A stretch of DNA of 15,312 bases from assembly GCA_050699055.1 (NCBI GenBank), contig JBOHCT010000096.1, positions 1-15,312 on the forward strand, written 5' to 3'. The position numbers and the translations under genes are program-made. Positions 1-7,872 of this stretch are shown piece after piece. The notes beneath the pieces were generated by a model. That model was given only the letters and a program-made list of their open reading frames with translations. It was not told where the DNA came from and ran no database searches. Within the stretch, counting starts at the first letter, position 1, and every line of letters begins with the position of its first letter. The DNA comes from JBOHCT01 sp050699055 (GTDB taxonomy: Bacteria > Actinomycetota > Actinomycetes > Streptosporangiales > JBOHCT01).

Positions 1-111
1 AACCGCAGTACGCGTCATCCGCGCGCGAGCGGCAAGGCGGAGGAGGGAGTCGCAGTGGGTAGCTGCGTCGACCGACGACAACGAAGCCGGTCGTGATGCG
101 GGAACGCGCGA

Positions 112-134
112 GCCCGGCAGTCCTATTGCCGGGC
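112..134. repeat. 8-bp inverted repeat in the leader of the operon
   Basis: GCCCGGCA at 112-119 is the exact reverse complement of TGCCGGGC at 127-134, with a 7-nt loop. No T-run follows, so it is not a classical intrinsic terminator. It lies about 24 nt before the first gene of the operon and could be an operator or an RNA hairpin. The rest of 1-157 holds no gene or promoter that I can support. Confidence 0.45.
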
Positions 135-157
135 GCTCTGAGGAAGCGGCGGGAAGG

Positions 158-1396
158 GTGCGTCGGCACGTGGCGGGACCACACACGAGCGGCGGTCAAG
201 CTGGTGCGCTTCACGGACTGAAAGTGCTCGATCTGACCCACCAGGTCGCCGGTCCGTCGGCCACTCTGGCCCTGGCGTTCATGGGGGCCGAGGTCGTCAA
301 GGTGGTAGCGCCGGGCAGCCGTGACAGCGTCGACCACATTCCGTTTTATCTCAACAACATCAACAAGAAGTCGATGGTTCTCGACCTCAAGTCGGACGAG
401 GGCCGAGCGACGCTGTTGCGCCTGGCCGCCGTCGCGGATGTCTTCGTGGAGAACTTCGGTCCCGGCGTCATCGAGCGGCTGAAGCTGACCTACGACGTCT
501 TGTCCGAGATCAACCCGCGGCTCGTCTACGCGCAGATCAAGGGTTTCGCCAGAGGCTCGCCGTACGAGAACTTTCCCTGCTTCGACCCGATCGCGCAGGC
601 GATGTCGGGGGCGTCGAGCATCACCGGGCACCCGGACGGGCTCCCGATGAAGCCCGGGCCGGATGTCGCCGACACCGGCACCGGGATGGTCGCCGCCATC
701 GGCATCCTCGGCGCCCTCTACCAGCGTGACCGCACCGGCCTCGGCCAGCACGTCGAGCTGGCGATGTCGGACCAGGTGGCGACATTCCTGCGGATCCAGT
801 ACGGGTGGCCGATCGGCATGGACAGGGACACGCCACGGTTCGGCAACGGCCCGCCGTTCCCGCGTACGACGGCTCCGTCCGACATCTATCCGTGCCCGCC
901 GTTCGGCCCCGACGACTACGTCCACATCCACTGCGGAAACGAGAAGCAGTGGCGGCGCTTCGCCGACGCGATCGGTCGTCCTGACCTGGTCGACGACCCG
1001 CGGTTCGCGACGATGGAGAGCCGGGGCGAGCACAAGGCGGAGATCGACCAGATCGTGATGGCTTGGACCGCCGAGCGCGACAAGCTGGACGCGACGATGG
1101 TGCTCGGCGGCGCGGGCGTCCCGGCCGGGGCCGTGCGGACGACGACCGAGATCCAAGCCGACCCCGACCTGCTGGCTCGCGAGGTCTTCGTCCCCGTCGA
1201 GCACCCGACGTGGGGCCGGGTGACCGTCCCGGCGTGGCCGGTACGCATGTCCCGGTCCCCGGTCCGGGTGGCGGCTCCCGCAGAGCCGGGCGCGGACACC
1301 GCCGATGTCTTCGCGTCCTGGCTCGGCGACAGCGAGCAGAGCGGCGAGGCCGGGCGCGGGGATGGAGCCCCGGGCGAGGTGACCCGCCGTGGGTGA
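158..1396 (+). CDS. Class III (CaiB/BaiF-type) acyl-CoA transferase
   Basis: A 412-residue protein of the family III CoA-transferases, which move CoA between carboxylic acids through aspartyl-anhydride and aspartyl-CoA intermediates in the cytoplasm. The sequence shows the N-terminal LKVLDLTHQVAGPSAT motif (residues 21-35), the EVVKV strand (45-49), the NKKSMVLDLKS segment (69-79) and the DVADTGTGM segment (169-177). In that segment D172 fits the position of the catalytic aspartate of formyl-CoA transferase. The family is normally about 380-410 residues, so the gene is full length. The start is uncertain: GTG 158 has AGGAAG 12 nt upstream, and GTG 170 has GGGAAGG at similar spacing. It overlaps the next gene by 8 bp, which suggests translational coupling. 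It probably activates the pathway substrate by CoA transfer rather than by ATP-dependent ligation; the substrate cannot be read from the sequence. Confidence 0.9.
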   Translation: MRRHVAGPHTSGGQAGALHGLKVLDLTHQVAGPSATLALAFMGAEVVKVVAPGSRDSVDHIPFYLNNINKKSMVLDLKSDEGRATLLRLAAVADVFVENFGPGVIERLKLTYDVLSEINPRLVYAQIKGFARGSPYENFPCFDPIAQAMSGASSITGHPDGLPMKPGPDVADTGTGMVAAIGILGALYQRDRTGLGQHVELAMSDQVATFLRIQYGWPIGMDRDTPRFGNGPPFPRTTAPSDIYPCPPFGPDDYVHIHCGNEKQWRRFADAIGRPDLVDDPRFATMESRGEHKAEIDQIVMAWTAERDKLDATMVLGGAGVPAGAVRTTTEIQADPDLLAREVFVPVEHPTWGRVTVPAWPVRMSRSPVRVAAPAEPGADTADVFASWLGDSEQSGEAGRGDGAPGEVTRRG

Positions 1397-2606
1397 GATC
1401 TCGGACGCCACGATCCGTGGGAGGGCCGCGCTCGTCGGGATCGGCCAGACCGAGTTCGGCAAGCGGCTGCCCAGGACCGCGTGGGACCTCGCCCTGGAGG
1501 CGGTGCTGGCCGCCTTGGACGACGCCGGTATCGAGCCGGCGGAGGTGGACGGACTGTGCCGCTACGTCTCCCCCTTCGAGACGGTCAGCGCGCCGATGCT
1601 GGTACGCGGCCTCGGCCTCCGCGAGCTGCGGTTCTTCGCCGAGTCACCGCTGGGCGGTGAAGCCCTCGGCGCGGTGATGAGCCACGCCGCGTGCGCGATC
1701 GCGACCGGGCAGGCCAGGACCGTCGTGGTGTATCGCGCGCTGAGCCAGAGCACCGGCGGCCGCTTCGGCCGCGCCGACCAGGGGCCTGGCGGAGGGGCGG
1801 TGGCACCCGATCCGGACGCGGACATCGTGGTCCCCGAGGTCGAGAACCGGTCCTTCGCCTGGCCGTACGGGATGATGTCGCCCGGTCACCTGTTCGCGAT
1901 GTGGGTCACCCGGTACATGCACGTCTACGACGTGCCCGAGGACAAGATGACCGAGGCGCTCGGCGCGGTGGCCCTCCAGCAGCGCCGGTACGCGAACGCC
2001 AACCCGGGCGCGATGATGCGCGACCGGCCGCTCGACTGGCCCACGTACCTCGAGGGACGGATGATCAGCTGGCCGCTCCGGCTGTTCGACCTCTGCCTGG
2101 AGAACGACGGGGCGTGCGCGGTCGTGCTCACCGACGCCGAGCGCGCCGTCCGCCTGCGCCAGCCGGCGATCCACCTGCTGGCGGCGACGCAGAGCCTCGC
2201 CCCCTACCACGAGCCGATGGGCCTGTACGTCGATGACCTGCTCGAGTTCTCTCCGCCGGCCGCGCAGGAACGACTGTTCGCCGGTGCCGGGGTGCGGCCT
2301 GACCGGCTGTCGGTGGCGGAGCTGTACGACGCCACCTCGTTCATGACCGTCAAGGGCCTGGAGAGCTACGGGGTCGCCGCCACCGGCTGGGGGTGGGCGC
2401 ACGCGGCCGAGCAGGGGATAGGGCTCGACAGCCCGCTTCCGGTGAACACCCACGGCGGTCACCTCTCCGAGGGCTACATCCATGGGATGAACGGCGTGAC
2501 TGAGGCGGTGCGACAGCTACGCGGGACCGCCGCCAACCAAGTACCCGGTGCCGACGTCGCCCTCGTCGGGGCGCCGTCGGGCAGCGCGATGATCCTGGCG
2601 AGTTGA
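1389..2606 (+). CDS. Thiolase-fold protein (SCP-x/Ltp2-like), probable acyl-CoA aldolase or thiolase
   Basis: A 405-residue thiolase-superfamily protein starting at GTG 1389 inside the end of the CoA-transferase gene. Seen in the sequence: the N-terminal VGIGQTEFGK strand (16-25), the AWDLALEAVLAALDDAGI helix (31-48), the ELYDATSF motif (311-318) and the C-terminal NTHGGHLSEGYIHG block (353-366). In ordinary thiolases that last block reads GHP and there is a CxS/CG-type nucleophile near residue 90; here the equivalent stretch is SPLGGEALGA, with no cysteine. Y313 and Y363 lie 50 residues apart, matching the two tyrosines I recall for the steroid side-chain aldolase Ltp2 (Y294/Y344 in the Thermomonospora curvata enzyme). 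A DUF35 protein follows directly, as in Ltp2-ChsH2. I infer C-C cleavage of an acyl-CoA, with retro-aldol more likely than thiolysis. Confidence 0.85.
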   Translation: MGEISDATIRGRAALVGIGQTEFGKRLPRTAWDLALEAVLAALDDAGIEPAEVDGLCRYVSPFETVSAPMLVRGLGLRELRFFAESPLGGEALGAVMSHAACAIATGQARTVVVYRALSQSTGGRFGRADQGPGGGAVAPDPDADIVVPEVENRSFAWPYGMMSPGHLFAMWVTRYMHVYDVPEDKMTEALGAVALQQRRYANANPGAMMRDRPLDWPTYLEGRMISWPLRLFDLCLENDGACAVVLTDAERAVRLRQPAIHLLAATQSLAPYHEPMGLYVDDLLEFSPPAAQERLFAGAGVRPDRLSVAELYDATSFMTVKGLESYGVAATGWGWAHAAEQGIGLDSPLPVNTHGGHLSEGYIHGMNGVTEAVRQLRGTAANQVPGADVALVGAPSGSAMILAS

Positions 2607-2608
2607 TC

Positions 2609-3019
2609 GTGGCCATCATTCCAGGAAGCACCGACCTGACCGCCCCGTACTGGGATGCGGCGCGACGGCACGCGCTCGTGGCGCAGCGGTGCGGCGACTG
2701 CGGGCGGCTGCGACACCCGCCACTGCCGCGATGCCCGGCGTGTCGCGGCGCGGACGTCGACTGGATACCGCTCGCGGGTGACGGCTTCCTCTACACCTAC
2801 ACCGTCGTCTGGCATCCCACCCACGCCGCGCTTCGCGATCGCGTCCCGTACGTCGTCGCCCTGGTCGAGCTGGCGGAGGGGCCGCGGGTGGTCGCGAACA
2901 TCCTGGACTGCCCCGTGGACGAGGTGTCGGTCGGGATGCCGGTCCGGGTCACTTTCGAACACGTCGCCGACGGGGTGGTCGTGCCGCAGTTCGTGCCGAC
3001 AAGCGCCGACGGGCAGTGA
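2609..3019 (+). CDS. DUF35 OB-fold / zinc-ribbon partner protein
   Basis: A 136-residue protein of the DUF35 type: a short N-terminal helix (TAPYWDAARRHALVAQRC), a rubredoxin-like zinc ribbon with C28, C31, C42 and C45, then an OB-fold (about 55-125). These proteins bind and are often required by thiolase-fold enzymes encoded next door, for example ChsH2 with Ltp2, so this is probably the obligate subunit of the preceding enzyme. The start is ambiguous. GTG 2609 lies just after the preceding stop. TTG 2603 overlaps that stop as TTGA and adds two residues. Neither has a strong ribosome-binding site, which fits coupling to upstream translation. The length is normal for the family (about 130-150). 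Confidence 0.88.
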   Translation: MAIIPGSTDLTAPYWDAARRHALVAQRCGDCGRLRHPPLPRCPACRGADVDWIPLAGDGFLYTYTVVWHPTHAALRDRVPYVVALVELAEGPRVVANILDCPVDEVSVGMPVRVTFEHVADGVVVPQFVPTSADGQ

Positions 3020-3031
3020 GGAGAGAGCGAC

Positions 3032-3868
3032 ATGGGATTGCTCGAGGGCAAGGTCGCCCTGATCACCGGGGCGGCCAGGGGGCAGGGGCGTTCGCACGCC
3101 CAGCGGCTGGCCGCCGAGGGTGCGGACGTCATCGCGATCGACGCGCTGCGCTCGATCGAGTGGATGGGCTACGGCCTGGCGAACGAGGAGGATCTCGCCG
3201 AGACCGTCCGCCTGGTCGAGAAGGAGGGCCGCCGCATCGTCGCCCGGCGGGCCGACGTGCGCGACTTCCCCGCCCTCCAGGAGGCCGTCCGCGAGGGTGT
3301 CGAGCGGATGGGCAGGCTGGACATCGTGTGCGCCAACGCGGGCGTCATGCCGATGGGCGCGCTCACGTGGGAGATCGACACCGCGCAGTGGCGGGACGTC
3401 ATCGATGTCAACCTCACCGGAGTATTCCACACGGTCAAGGCCGCCGTACCCGTCATGATCGAGGGGGGACAGGGTGGGTCCATCGTCGTGACCAGCTCCG
3501 GGGCGGCCCTCGTCTCGGCCACGCACTTCGCCGACTACTCGGCCACCAAGGTGGCGGTCCTCAGCCTGACCCGCACGCTCGCGTCCGAGCTCGCCGAGCA
3601 CTGGATCCGGGTCAACGCGATCTGCCCGACATCCGTCGACACCACGATGATCCAGAACGAGACCCTTTACCGGATGTTCCGTCCCGACCTGGACAATCCC
3701 GGACGCGCGGATGTGAAGGCGGAGTTCCAGTCCAAGAACCTGCTGCCCATTCCGTGGGTCGACCCGGTCGACGTGAGCAACGCCATCGTCTGGCTCAGCT
3801 CCGAGCAGGCACGGTACATCACCGGCGTCACGCTCCCTGTCGACGCCGGCAACACCTTGAAGTGTTGA
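3032..3868 (+). CDS. Mycofactocin-associated short-chain dehydrogenase/reductase
   Basis: A 278-residue SDR starting at ATG 3032 behind GAGGAGAG. The Rossmann motif is GAARGQG (13-19), followed by RSHAQRLAAEGADVIAID; this ARGQGRSHA signature and the longer loop at 38-70 are typical of the mycofactocin-dependent SDR family (TIGR03971). NAG is at 102-104, the catalytic serine is near 155, and YSATK gives Y169 and K173. The C-terminal ARYITGVTLPVDAG (260-273) also matches the family. Members hold NAD(H) tightly and pass electrons to mycofactocin (or to the artificial acceptor NDMA); carveol dehydrogenase of Rhodococcus erythropolis is a known example. It probably oxidises a secondary alcohol of the pathway. 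No mycofactocin biosynthesis genes are in the window. Confidence 0.9.
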   Translation: MGLLEGKVALITGAARGQGRSHAQRLAAEGADVIAIDALRSIEWMGYGLANEEDLAETVRLVEKEGRRIVARRADVRDFPALQEAVREGVERMGRLDIVCANAGVMPMGALTWEIDTAQWRDVIDVNLTGVFHTVKAAVPVMIEGGQGGSIVVTSSGAALVSATHFADYSATKVAVLSLTRTLASELAEHWIRVNAICPTSVDTTMIQNETLYRMFRPDLDNPGRADVKAEFQSKNLLPIPWVDPVDVSNAIVWLSSEQARYITGVTLPVDAGNTLKC

Positions 3869-3880
3869 GGAGAGCGAGAC

Positions 3881-4993
3881 GTGCGTACGCAGGCAGCGGT
3901 TCTGTGGGAGCCAGGATCGGACTGGAAAATCGAGACGATCGAGCTCGACCCACCCTGGCGGAGCGAGGTTCTGGTCCGGTTGGTGGCCTCCGGGTTGTGT
4001 CACTCCGAGGACCACCACGCCGTGGGCGACGTGCCGTTCGAGGCGCCGATGGTCGGTGGGCACGAGGGCGCCGGGGTCGTGGAAGCGGTCGGCCCGGCGG
4101 TCACGACTGTCGCGGTAGGCGACCACGTGGTCTTCTCCTCGATCCCGAGCTGCGGCAGGTGTCCGTCCTGCTCGGTGGGGCGGCACAACCTCTGCGACCT
4201 CGGTGAGTTCATCGCCCGCGGGCGCCAGATACTCGACCACACGGCCCGGCACCACGTGGGCGACATCGACCTCTCGATCGCCTGCTTCATCGGTTGCTAC
4301 GCGCGGCACACGGTCGTCAACGAGCTCTCGACCATCCCCGTCGACCAGGCGCTGCCACTCGAACGTGTCTGCATCATCGGGTGCTGTGTGCCCACCGGCT
4401 GGGGCAGCGCTGTCTACACCGGCGGGGTGGGCATCGGCGACGACGTCGCCGTGATCGGTGTCGGAGGGTTGGGCGCCGCGGCCGTGCAGGGCGCCCGGCA
4501 GGCCGGCGCTCGACGGATCTTCGCCGTCGACCCGATCGGATGGAAACGGGAGAAGGCACGTGATTTTGGCGCGACACACGCGGCCGCCGGGGTGCGCGAG
4601 GCGTTCGAGATCGTCCGCGAGGCCACCTACGGGGGCATGTGCGACCAGGTCGTACTGACCATGGGAGTCGGCCGCGGCGACGTGATGGCCGACGTGATGG
4701 CGCTGGTCGGCAAGCGGGGCCGGGCCGTCGTTACCAATATCCACCCCGCAGCGGAGGTGGACGTGCGGCTCAGCATGCTCGACCTCACCCACTTCGAGAA
4801 GCAGATCGTCGGCTCGATTTTCGGGTCGGTGAACTCCAGGCGCGATATCCCGCGACTTATCGAGTACTACAAGAACGGTCTCCTGGACCTGGATGGGATG
4901 ATCACCCGCGAGTATTCACTCAACGATATCAATCAGGGCTATCAGGACCTGAAGAGCGGCAGGAACATCCGCGGCGTCCTGCGGATGTCCTGA
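3881..4993 (+). CDS. NDMA-dependent-type zinc alcohol dehydrogenase (MDR superfamily)
   Basis: A 370-residue medium-chain dehydrogenase starting at GTG 3881 behind GAGGAGAGCGAG, 12 bp after the SDR gene. Catalytic zinc ligands are C40, H61/E62 (GGHEGAG) and probably C168 (IIGCCVPTGWG). Structural zinc ligands are C91, C94, C97 and C105. The NAD-binding GVGGLG is at 193-198, with acidic D217 at the end of the second strand, indicating NAD rather than NADP. The opening (MRTQAAVLWEPGSDWKIE) and the internal DIDLSIACFIGCYARHTVV region resemble the NDMA-dependent alcohol dehydrogenase family (TIGR03989), whose members occur with mycofactocin genes. It likely oxidises an alcohol to an aldehyde in the same pathway as the SDR. 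The product is full length with all key residues present. Confidence 0.9.
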   Translation: MRTQAAVLWEPGSDWKIETIELDPPWRSEVLVRLVASGLCHSEDHHAVGDVPFEAPMVGGHEGAGVVEAVGPAVTTVAVGDHVVFSSIPSCGRCPSCSVGRHNLCDLGEFIARGRQILDHTARHHVGDIDLSIACFIGCYARHTVVNELSTIPVDQALPLERVCIIGCCVPTGWGSAVYTGGVGIGDDVAVIGVGGLGAAAVQGARQAGARRIFAVDPIGWKREKARDFGATHAAAGVREAFEIVREATYGGMCDQVVLTMGVGRGDVMADVMALVGKRGRAVVTNIHPAAEVDVRLSMLDLTHFEKQIVGSIFGSVNSRRDIPRLIEYYKNGLLDLDGMITREYSLNDINQGYQDLKSGRNIRGVLRMS

Positions 4994-5067
4994 CCGCGAC
5001 GGCCCCCCGCCTCATGGCGACCGACGCGTTCATCGCCTGAGCTCGCCCGGCAGTAGGAATCGACCTC

Positions 5068-7872
5068 ATGTCCACCGTATTGCTCTTCGCCGTCTTGGGT
5101 GCCAGCGCCGGCGCCCTCTATGCCCTCGGATCGCTCGGTATCGTCCTCATCTTCCGCGGGTCGGGCGTCATCAACTTCGCCTCCGGCGCCATGGGCATGG
5201 TGGGCACCTTCGCCTTCTGGGAGCTGCACGACAGGCATGGGTTGCCGGCGGTCGCGGCCGTCGTCATCGGTGTGCTCGTATCCGCGCTGCTCGGATGGGT
5301 GGCCCATCTCCTGATGGCACCGCTCAAGGCGGCGAGCAACCTGACCCGTGTCGTGCTCACCCTGGCGCTGCTGGTCGTCATCACCGGAGCCGTCGGCCTC
5401 GAGTACCCCGTCGGCAACAGCTACACGGTGGCGTCCCTCCTGCCCATCGACACCGTCTCTGTGCTGGGGGCGAAGGTCAGCGTCGACCACTTCCTCCTGA
5501 TCCTCATCGCCGTCGTGGTCACGGCGGTCGCGGGCGTGGTCTACCGCTACACCAGGTTCGGTCTCGCTACCTCGGCGGTGGCGGAGAACGGGGAGGCCCT
5601 GGCCACGCTCGGCTGGTCGCCCAGGGGCGTCGCCGGTGCCAACTGGGCGCTGGGCGCGGCCCTGTCCGGGTTCGCGGGCATCCTCCTCGCGCCGATCACC
5701 GGGCTCTCGGTCGGCCTGGCCACGCAGTTGCTGCTGCCCACGCTCGCGGCGGCGGTCATCGGCAACCTCGAGTCCTTCCCCCTCGCGCTCATCGGCGGCG
5801 TCGCCATCGGGGTACTCCAGGCCGAGCTCCAGCGCTTCGTTCCGGTTGAGGGCGTCGGCACCGCGGTTCCCTTCGCCGCCATCCTGATCGTCATCGTCCT
5901 CCGCGGCCGCGGTCTGCCGGTCCGCAGCTACGTCGCGGAACGCCTGCCGCGAGTAACGGCCGGGCTGATCTCCGTCCCGAAGGCGCTCGCGGCCACCGCC
6001 GCGGGGATCGCCGTCGTGTGGTGGCTGCTGCCGCCGACGTGGGTCGTCGCGGTCGCCGTCACAGTCATCGGCGCGATCGTGCTGGCGAGCATCGTCGTCG
6101 TCACCGGCTACGCCGGTCAGATCTCGCTTGCCCAGTGGGCCATCGCGGGCTGCGGCGGGCTGGTCACCGCGCAGCTCGTGCAAGCGGGCTGGCCGTTCGT
6201 CCCCGCCATCATCGTGGGCATCCTGTCGAGCCTGCCGATCGGCCTCGTCGTCGGCCTCGCCGCACTGCGTGCCCGGGGGATGAGCCTGGCCATCGCGACC
6301 CTGGCGTTCGGGGTCTGCGTCGTCAACCTCGTGCTGTCCAACAACCGGTTCAACGGCGGGGCCACCGGGCTCTCTGTCGGCTTCTTCTCCCTCTTCGGGC
6401 TCGATCTCGACGCCACCCTCCACCCGAGGCGCTACGCGGTCTTCGTCATCCTCGTCTTTCTCGTCGTCGCGGTGATGCTCGCGAACCTGCGGCGCGGCCG
6501 CGCCGGCCGCCGGCTGCTCGCCGTACGCACGAACGAACGGGCCGCCTCCGCGCTCGGCGTGGGTGTGCTCGGGGCGAAGCTCGTCGCGTTCTGCTATGCC
6601 GCCATGATCGCGTCCCTGGGCGGAATCCTCACGGTCCTGATGTCCCCCAACGCGCTCTTCACCAGGTTCGACGCCATGACGTCGGTGACGCTCGTCGCGA
6701 ACGCCGTCTTCGGCGGCGTCGGTTACGTGACCGGGCCGCTCGCCGGCGGCATCGGCCAGCAAGGAGGAGTGGGCACAGCGCTGCTGAACAGCATCAGCAG
6801 CACCAACATCCAGTACCTCACCGTGATCTTCGGCGGTCTCACCGCGCTCGTGATCATGCTGTCGCCGAACGGTCTGGTGCCTTTCCAGGCGCGACAGAAC
6901 CGCCTTCTCGCCGAGCGTGTCCTCCGCCGGCCCCCGAGGAGACGCCCGTCCGTGCGCCTGGCGGAGTCCCCGAAGCCCGCAGCTTCCCCGAAGCCCGCAG
7001 AGGCGGCAGGGTCCCCAGCGGCCGACATCGGGCGGCAGCGGGCATCCCTCCGCGTCACGGACGTACGCGTCGTCTTCGGTGGTGTGCGGGCGCTCGAAGG
7101 CGTCAGCTTCTCGCTCGAGTCGGGCACCGTCCTCGGCGTCATCGGCCCGAACGGCGCGGGCAAGACGACCTTGATCGACGCGATTACCGGGTTCACCCCG
7201 CCGACCGCGGGCGCGATCGTCCTCGACGACCGGGAGATCGCCTCGTGGTCGGCGCGCGTGCGGGCGCGGTCCGGCCTCGCGCGGACGTTCCAGTCGCTGG
7301 AGCTCTTCGAGGACTTGACCGTCCACGAGAACGTGCTCGTCGCCTGCGACAGCGGGAAGTGGCGGGTTTGGTGGCAGGACCTCGTCCGGCCGGGTACGGC
7401 GGCGCTGACACCCGCCGCCGCGCACGCCATCCGGCAGTTTCAGCTCGAGTCCGTCCTGTCGAGGCAGCCGGGCGAGCTGTCACACGGGAAGCGACGGCTG
7501 CTCGCCATAGCGCGAGCGATCGCCGCGGGCCCGAGGGTCCTCCTCCTCGACGAACCGGCCGCCGGCCTCGACGAGCGGGAGCGCGCGGAGCTCGCCGGAA
7601 CCATCCGCCGACTCGCCCACGAGTGGGGGATGGCGGTGCTCCTCATCGACCACGACTTGAGCCTGGTCGAAGCGGTCTCCGACCGGATGCTCGCCCTGGA
7701 CTTCGGCAGCACCGTCGCCTCCGGGCCTCCCGACAAGGTACGGAGCGACCCGGCCGTACGCAGCTCCTATCTGGGGACCTCAGCCGAGGAGGAGGCGCGT
7801 GAGCGCGCGGTCGGGCCCCTTGGGGACCACCTCGGCACGTCAATGAGCTCCGCGCAGGGGGAGGACAGATGA
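5068..7872 (+). CDS. Three-domain HAAT/branched-chain-type ABC importer: LivH-LivM-LivG fusion
   Basis: A 934-residue polypeptide carrying both permeases and one ATPase of a branched-chain-amino-acid-type importer. Residues 1 to about 290 are a LivH-like permease (GSGVINFASGAMGMVG near 32-47; GLATSAVAENGEALATLGW loop). Residues from about 300 to 620 are a LivM-like permease (TGYAGQISLAQWAIAG; GRRLLAVRTNERAASALGV). Residues 632-655 form a Ser/Pro/Lys/Ala linker containing a repeated SPKPAA/SPKPAE unit. The remainder, from about 660, is a LivG-like ATPase with Walker A GPNGAGKT (693-700), a divergent signature LSHGKRR (804-810), Walker B VLLLDEP (824-830) and H862. These are usually three separate genes. 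ATG 5068 has AGGAA upstream, and a 74-bp gap separates it from the dehydrogenase, with no terminator seen. The stop overlaps livF as ATGA. Confidence 0.93.
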   Translation: MSTVLLFAVLGASAGALYALGSLGIVLIFRGSGVINFASGAMGMVGTFAFWELHDRHGLPAVAAVVIGVLVSALLGWVAHLLMAPLKAASNLTRVVLTLALLVVITGAVGLEYPVGNSYTVASLLPIDTVSVLGAKVSVDHFLLILIAVVVTAVAGVVYRYTRFGLATSAVAENGEALATLGWSPRGVAGANWALGAALSGFAGILLAPITGLSVGLATQLLLPTLAAAVIGNLESFPLALIGGVAIGVLQAELQRFVPVEGVGTAVPFAAILIVIVLRGRGLPVRSYVAERLPRVTAGLISVPKALAATAAGIAVVWWLLPPTWVVAVAVTVIGAIVLASIVVVTGYAGQISLAQWAIAGCGGLVTAQLVQAGWPFVPAIIVGILSSLPIGLVVGLAALRARGMSLAIATLAFGVCVVNLVLSNNRFNGGATGLSVGFFSLFGLDLDATLHPRRYAVFVILVFLVVAVMLANLRRGRAGRRLLAVRTNERAASALGVGVLGAKLVAFCYAAMIASLGGILTVLMSPNALFTRFDAMTSVTLVANAVFGGVGYVTGPLAGGIGQQGGVGTALLNSISSTNIQYLTVIFGGLTALVIMLSPNGLVPFQARQNRLLAERVLRRPPRRRPSVRLAESPKPAASPKPAEAAGSPAADIGRQRASLRVTDVRVVFGGVRALEGVSFSLESGTVLGVIGPNGAGKTTLIDAITGFTPPTAGAIVLDDREIASWSARVRARSGLARTFQSLELFEDLTVHENVLVACDSGKWRVWWQDLVRPGTAALTPAAAHAIRQFQLESVLSRQPGELSHGKRRLLAIARAIAAGPRVLLLDEPAAGLDERERAELAGTIRRLAHEWGMAVLLIDHDLSLVEAVSDRMLALDFGSTVASGPPDKVRSDPAVRSSYLGTSAEEEARERAVGPLGDHLGTSMSSAQGEDR

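Noticed and set aside
2474..4792. A very long open frame on the minus strand opposite the thiolase/SDR/ADH genes
   Set aside because: Rich in Asp, Gly, Arg, His and Pro with no domain; it is the antisense shadow of high-GC genes that have clear families and operon spacing.
4942..7425. An 827-residue minus-strand frame opposite the transporter fusion
   Set aside because: Low-complexity Asp/Glu/Arg/Gly composition typical of antisense to hydrophobic GC-rich codons; the plus-strand transporter has all motifs.
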